Assembly: GCF_004349055.1 (NCBI RefSeq)
Contig: NZ_SMKX01000070.1
Location: 1 to 39,931 of the forward strand
Origin: Kribbella antibiotica
GTDB lineage: Bacteria; Actinomycetota; Actinomycetes; Propionibacteriales; Kribbellaceae
Direction: 5' to 3'
Length of the DNA: 39,931 nucleotides
Shown here: positions 39,218-39,931 of the stretch, in pieces
Position numbering within the stretch: the stretch's first letter is position 1
Layout: each line of letters begins with the position of its first letter
Translations under genes and position numbers: made by a program
The notes under the pieces: generated by a model
The model's database searches: none
Told to the model about the DNA's origin: nothing
What the model saw: only the letters and a program-made list of their open reading frames with translations

Positions 39218-39931
39218 TGCAGCCCGGGGTCGACCTGCTCCGGAATCCACCAGGGGCAACGGATCTGGTGCTCCTCGCGCACGGCGGCTACGAGCACTCC
39301 CACAAGAACCCCCACTTGTGGCGAGGCCCCATCCTGCGCATGTGGCCCTTCGCCGCAGCTCTCCGTACGGCGGTCCCGTCAGCTGCCGTCGGTCTCGTCC
39401 GCTACCGCTATCGCGGCTGGAACGATGTCGGCGACCCGGTCATCGACCTCCGCACAGTGCTGGACGAACTGCCGGTGTCGATCAAGCGTGTCGTCCTGAT
39501 CGGGCACTCGATGGGCGGCCGCGCAGTCGTTGCCGTCGGCGATCACCCGCGCGTCGCCGGCGTCCTCGGCCTAGCCCCTTGGCTCCCGCGGGACGAGCCG
39601 CTGATTGCCCTGCGCTCCCCGGTGATGTTTGCCCACGGCAACGATGATCGTGTGACCTCGCCCCAGGAGACCCGCGCCTACGCCAACCGCCTCCGCGCGG
39701 AAGGCACCCCAGTCGCCATGGTCTTCCTAGCCGGCGAAAGCCACCCCATGCTCCGCCGCCCCGAAGACTGGAACACGCTCGTCGCCACCTTCGCCCAGAC
39801 CGCACTCGACGGCGCAGGCAGCCCCACTGACGAGGATGTCGTCTGGCCAGACGACCAGCCAAAGGGCTCACCCTTGGCCGCCGTCCTCCGCCTAGCCCGC
39901 ACCCGCCTCACCACCCCAGTCCGCAAACGCC
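39217..39931 (+). CDS. Alpha/beta hydrolase, 3'-truncated by the window end
   Basis: A frame open to the window end gives at least 238 residues from the ATG at 39217, which overlaps the GNAT stop by one base (TGATG). It reads LVLLAHGGYEHSHKN (oxyanion region), then the nucleophile motif LIGHSMGGRAVVAV, then VMFAHGNDDRVTSPQE (Asp loop) and AGESHPMLRRPEDW (His). This is a complete catalytic set for an alpha/beta hydrolase; the C-terminal tail runs past the edge. The substrate is unknown. Coupling to the upstream GNAT suggests they are in the same transcript. Confidence 0.85.
   Translation, partial: MQPGVDLLRNPPGATDLVLLAHGGYEHSHKNPHLWRGPILRMWPFAAALRTAVPSAAVGLVRYRYRGWNDVGDPVIDLRTVLDELPVSIKRVVLIGHSMGGRAVVAVGDHPRVAGVLGLAPWLPRDEPLIALRSPVMFAHGNDDRVTSPQETRAYANRLRAEGTPVAMVFLAGESHPMLRRPEDWNTLVATFAQTALDGAGSPTDEDVVWPDDQPKGSPLAAVLRLARTRLTTPVRKR

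Overview
The window is high-GC DNA with dense, overlapping genes (GTGA, ATGA and TGATG junctions) and many GTG starts. Its tail carries the conserved actinobacterial block acpS-nnr-alr-hydrolase-tsaE-tsaB-rimI-tsaD. I read it as an actinobacterial chromosome, probably of the Kribbella/Nocardioidaceae type. The genus is a guess from gene order, a GNAT-TsaE fusion and the recurrent word AGTACGGCG. The first 38 bases are not genomic: positions 5-38 match the Illumina Nextera read-2 transposase adapter with two mismatches, so the left edge is a contig end.

Region 1 (39-1286) holds a truncated APH-type phosphotransferase and an unknown gene.

Region 2 (about 1488-24815) looks like one uncharacterised biosynthetic gene cluster with three transcription arms. 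The left arm (+, 1488-14241) encodes an ANL ligase, two small acyl carrier proteins, a shortened ketosynthase with a Cys-Asn-His site, a half-length ketosynthase-like partner, a second ANL ligase, a canonical FabF-type ketosynthase, 4-hydroxymandelate synthase, a phytanoyl-CoA-type 2OG oxygenase, a DUF3050 protein, a two-subunit TPP-dependent E1 and an ATP-grasp ligase. A phosphopantetheinyl transferase lies antisense inside it. The middle arm (-, 21120 to 14192) encodes an SGNH hydrolase, an unusual P450, an HSL-type esterase, hydroxymandelate oxidase, an HpgT aminotransferase and an MFS exporter. The right arm (+, 21413-24815) encodes a third ANL ligase, a second MFS exporter and a second SGNH hydrolase. 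HmaS, Hmo and HpgT together form the 4-hydroxyphenylglycine (Hpg) pathway known from glycopeptide clusters, yet the window has no NRPS. The carrier/ketosynthase/ligase/PPTase set resembles the core of aryl polyene type II synthases, but no ketoreductase or dehydratase is present. My working hypothesis is a small aryl-glycine or aryl-glyoxylate product built on free-standing carrier proteins, with amide formation by the ATP-grasp ligase and oxidative tailoring by non-heme iron enzymes and the P450.

Region 3 (24834-28530) begins with a nested inverted-repeat block between convergent genes. It then holds coaA, a DUF234-type ATPase behind a tandem-repeat promoter, and a LacI regulator.

Region 4 (28623-39931) is housekeeping: acpS and nnr (CoA/carrier activation and NAD(P)HX repair), then a META-domain lipoprotein, a secreted GH12-type glucanase and a HAD phosphatase, then alr, a membrane-anchored hydrolase, GNAT-TsaE, tsaB, rimI, tsaD (the t6A tRNA pathway and protein acetylation), another GNAT and a hydrolase running off the end. 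Several unit-leading genes have a TANNNT box 6-7 bases before the start codon, which suggests leaderless transcripts. I saw no tRNA, rRNA, CRISPR array or insertion sequence.
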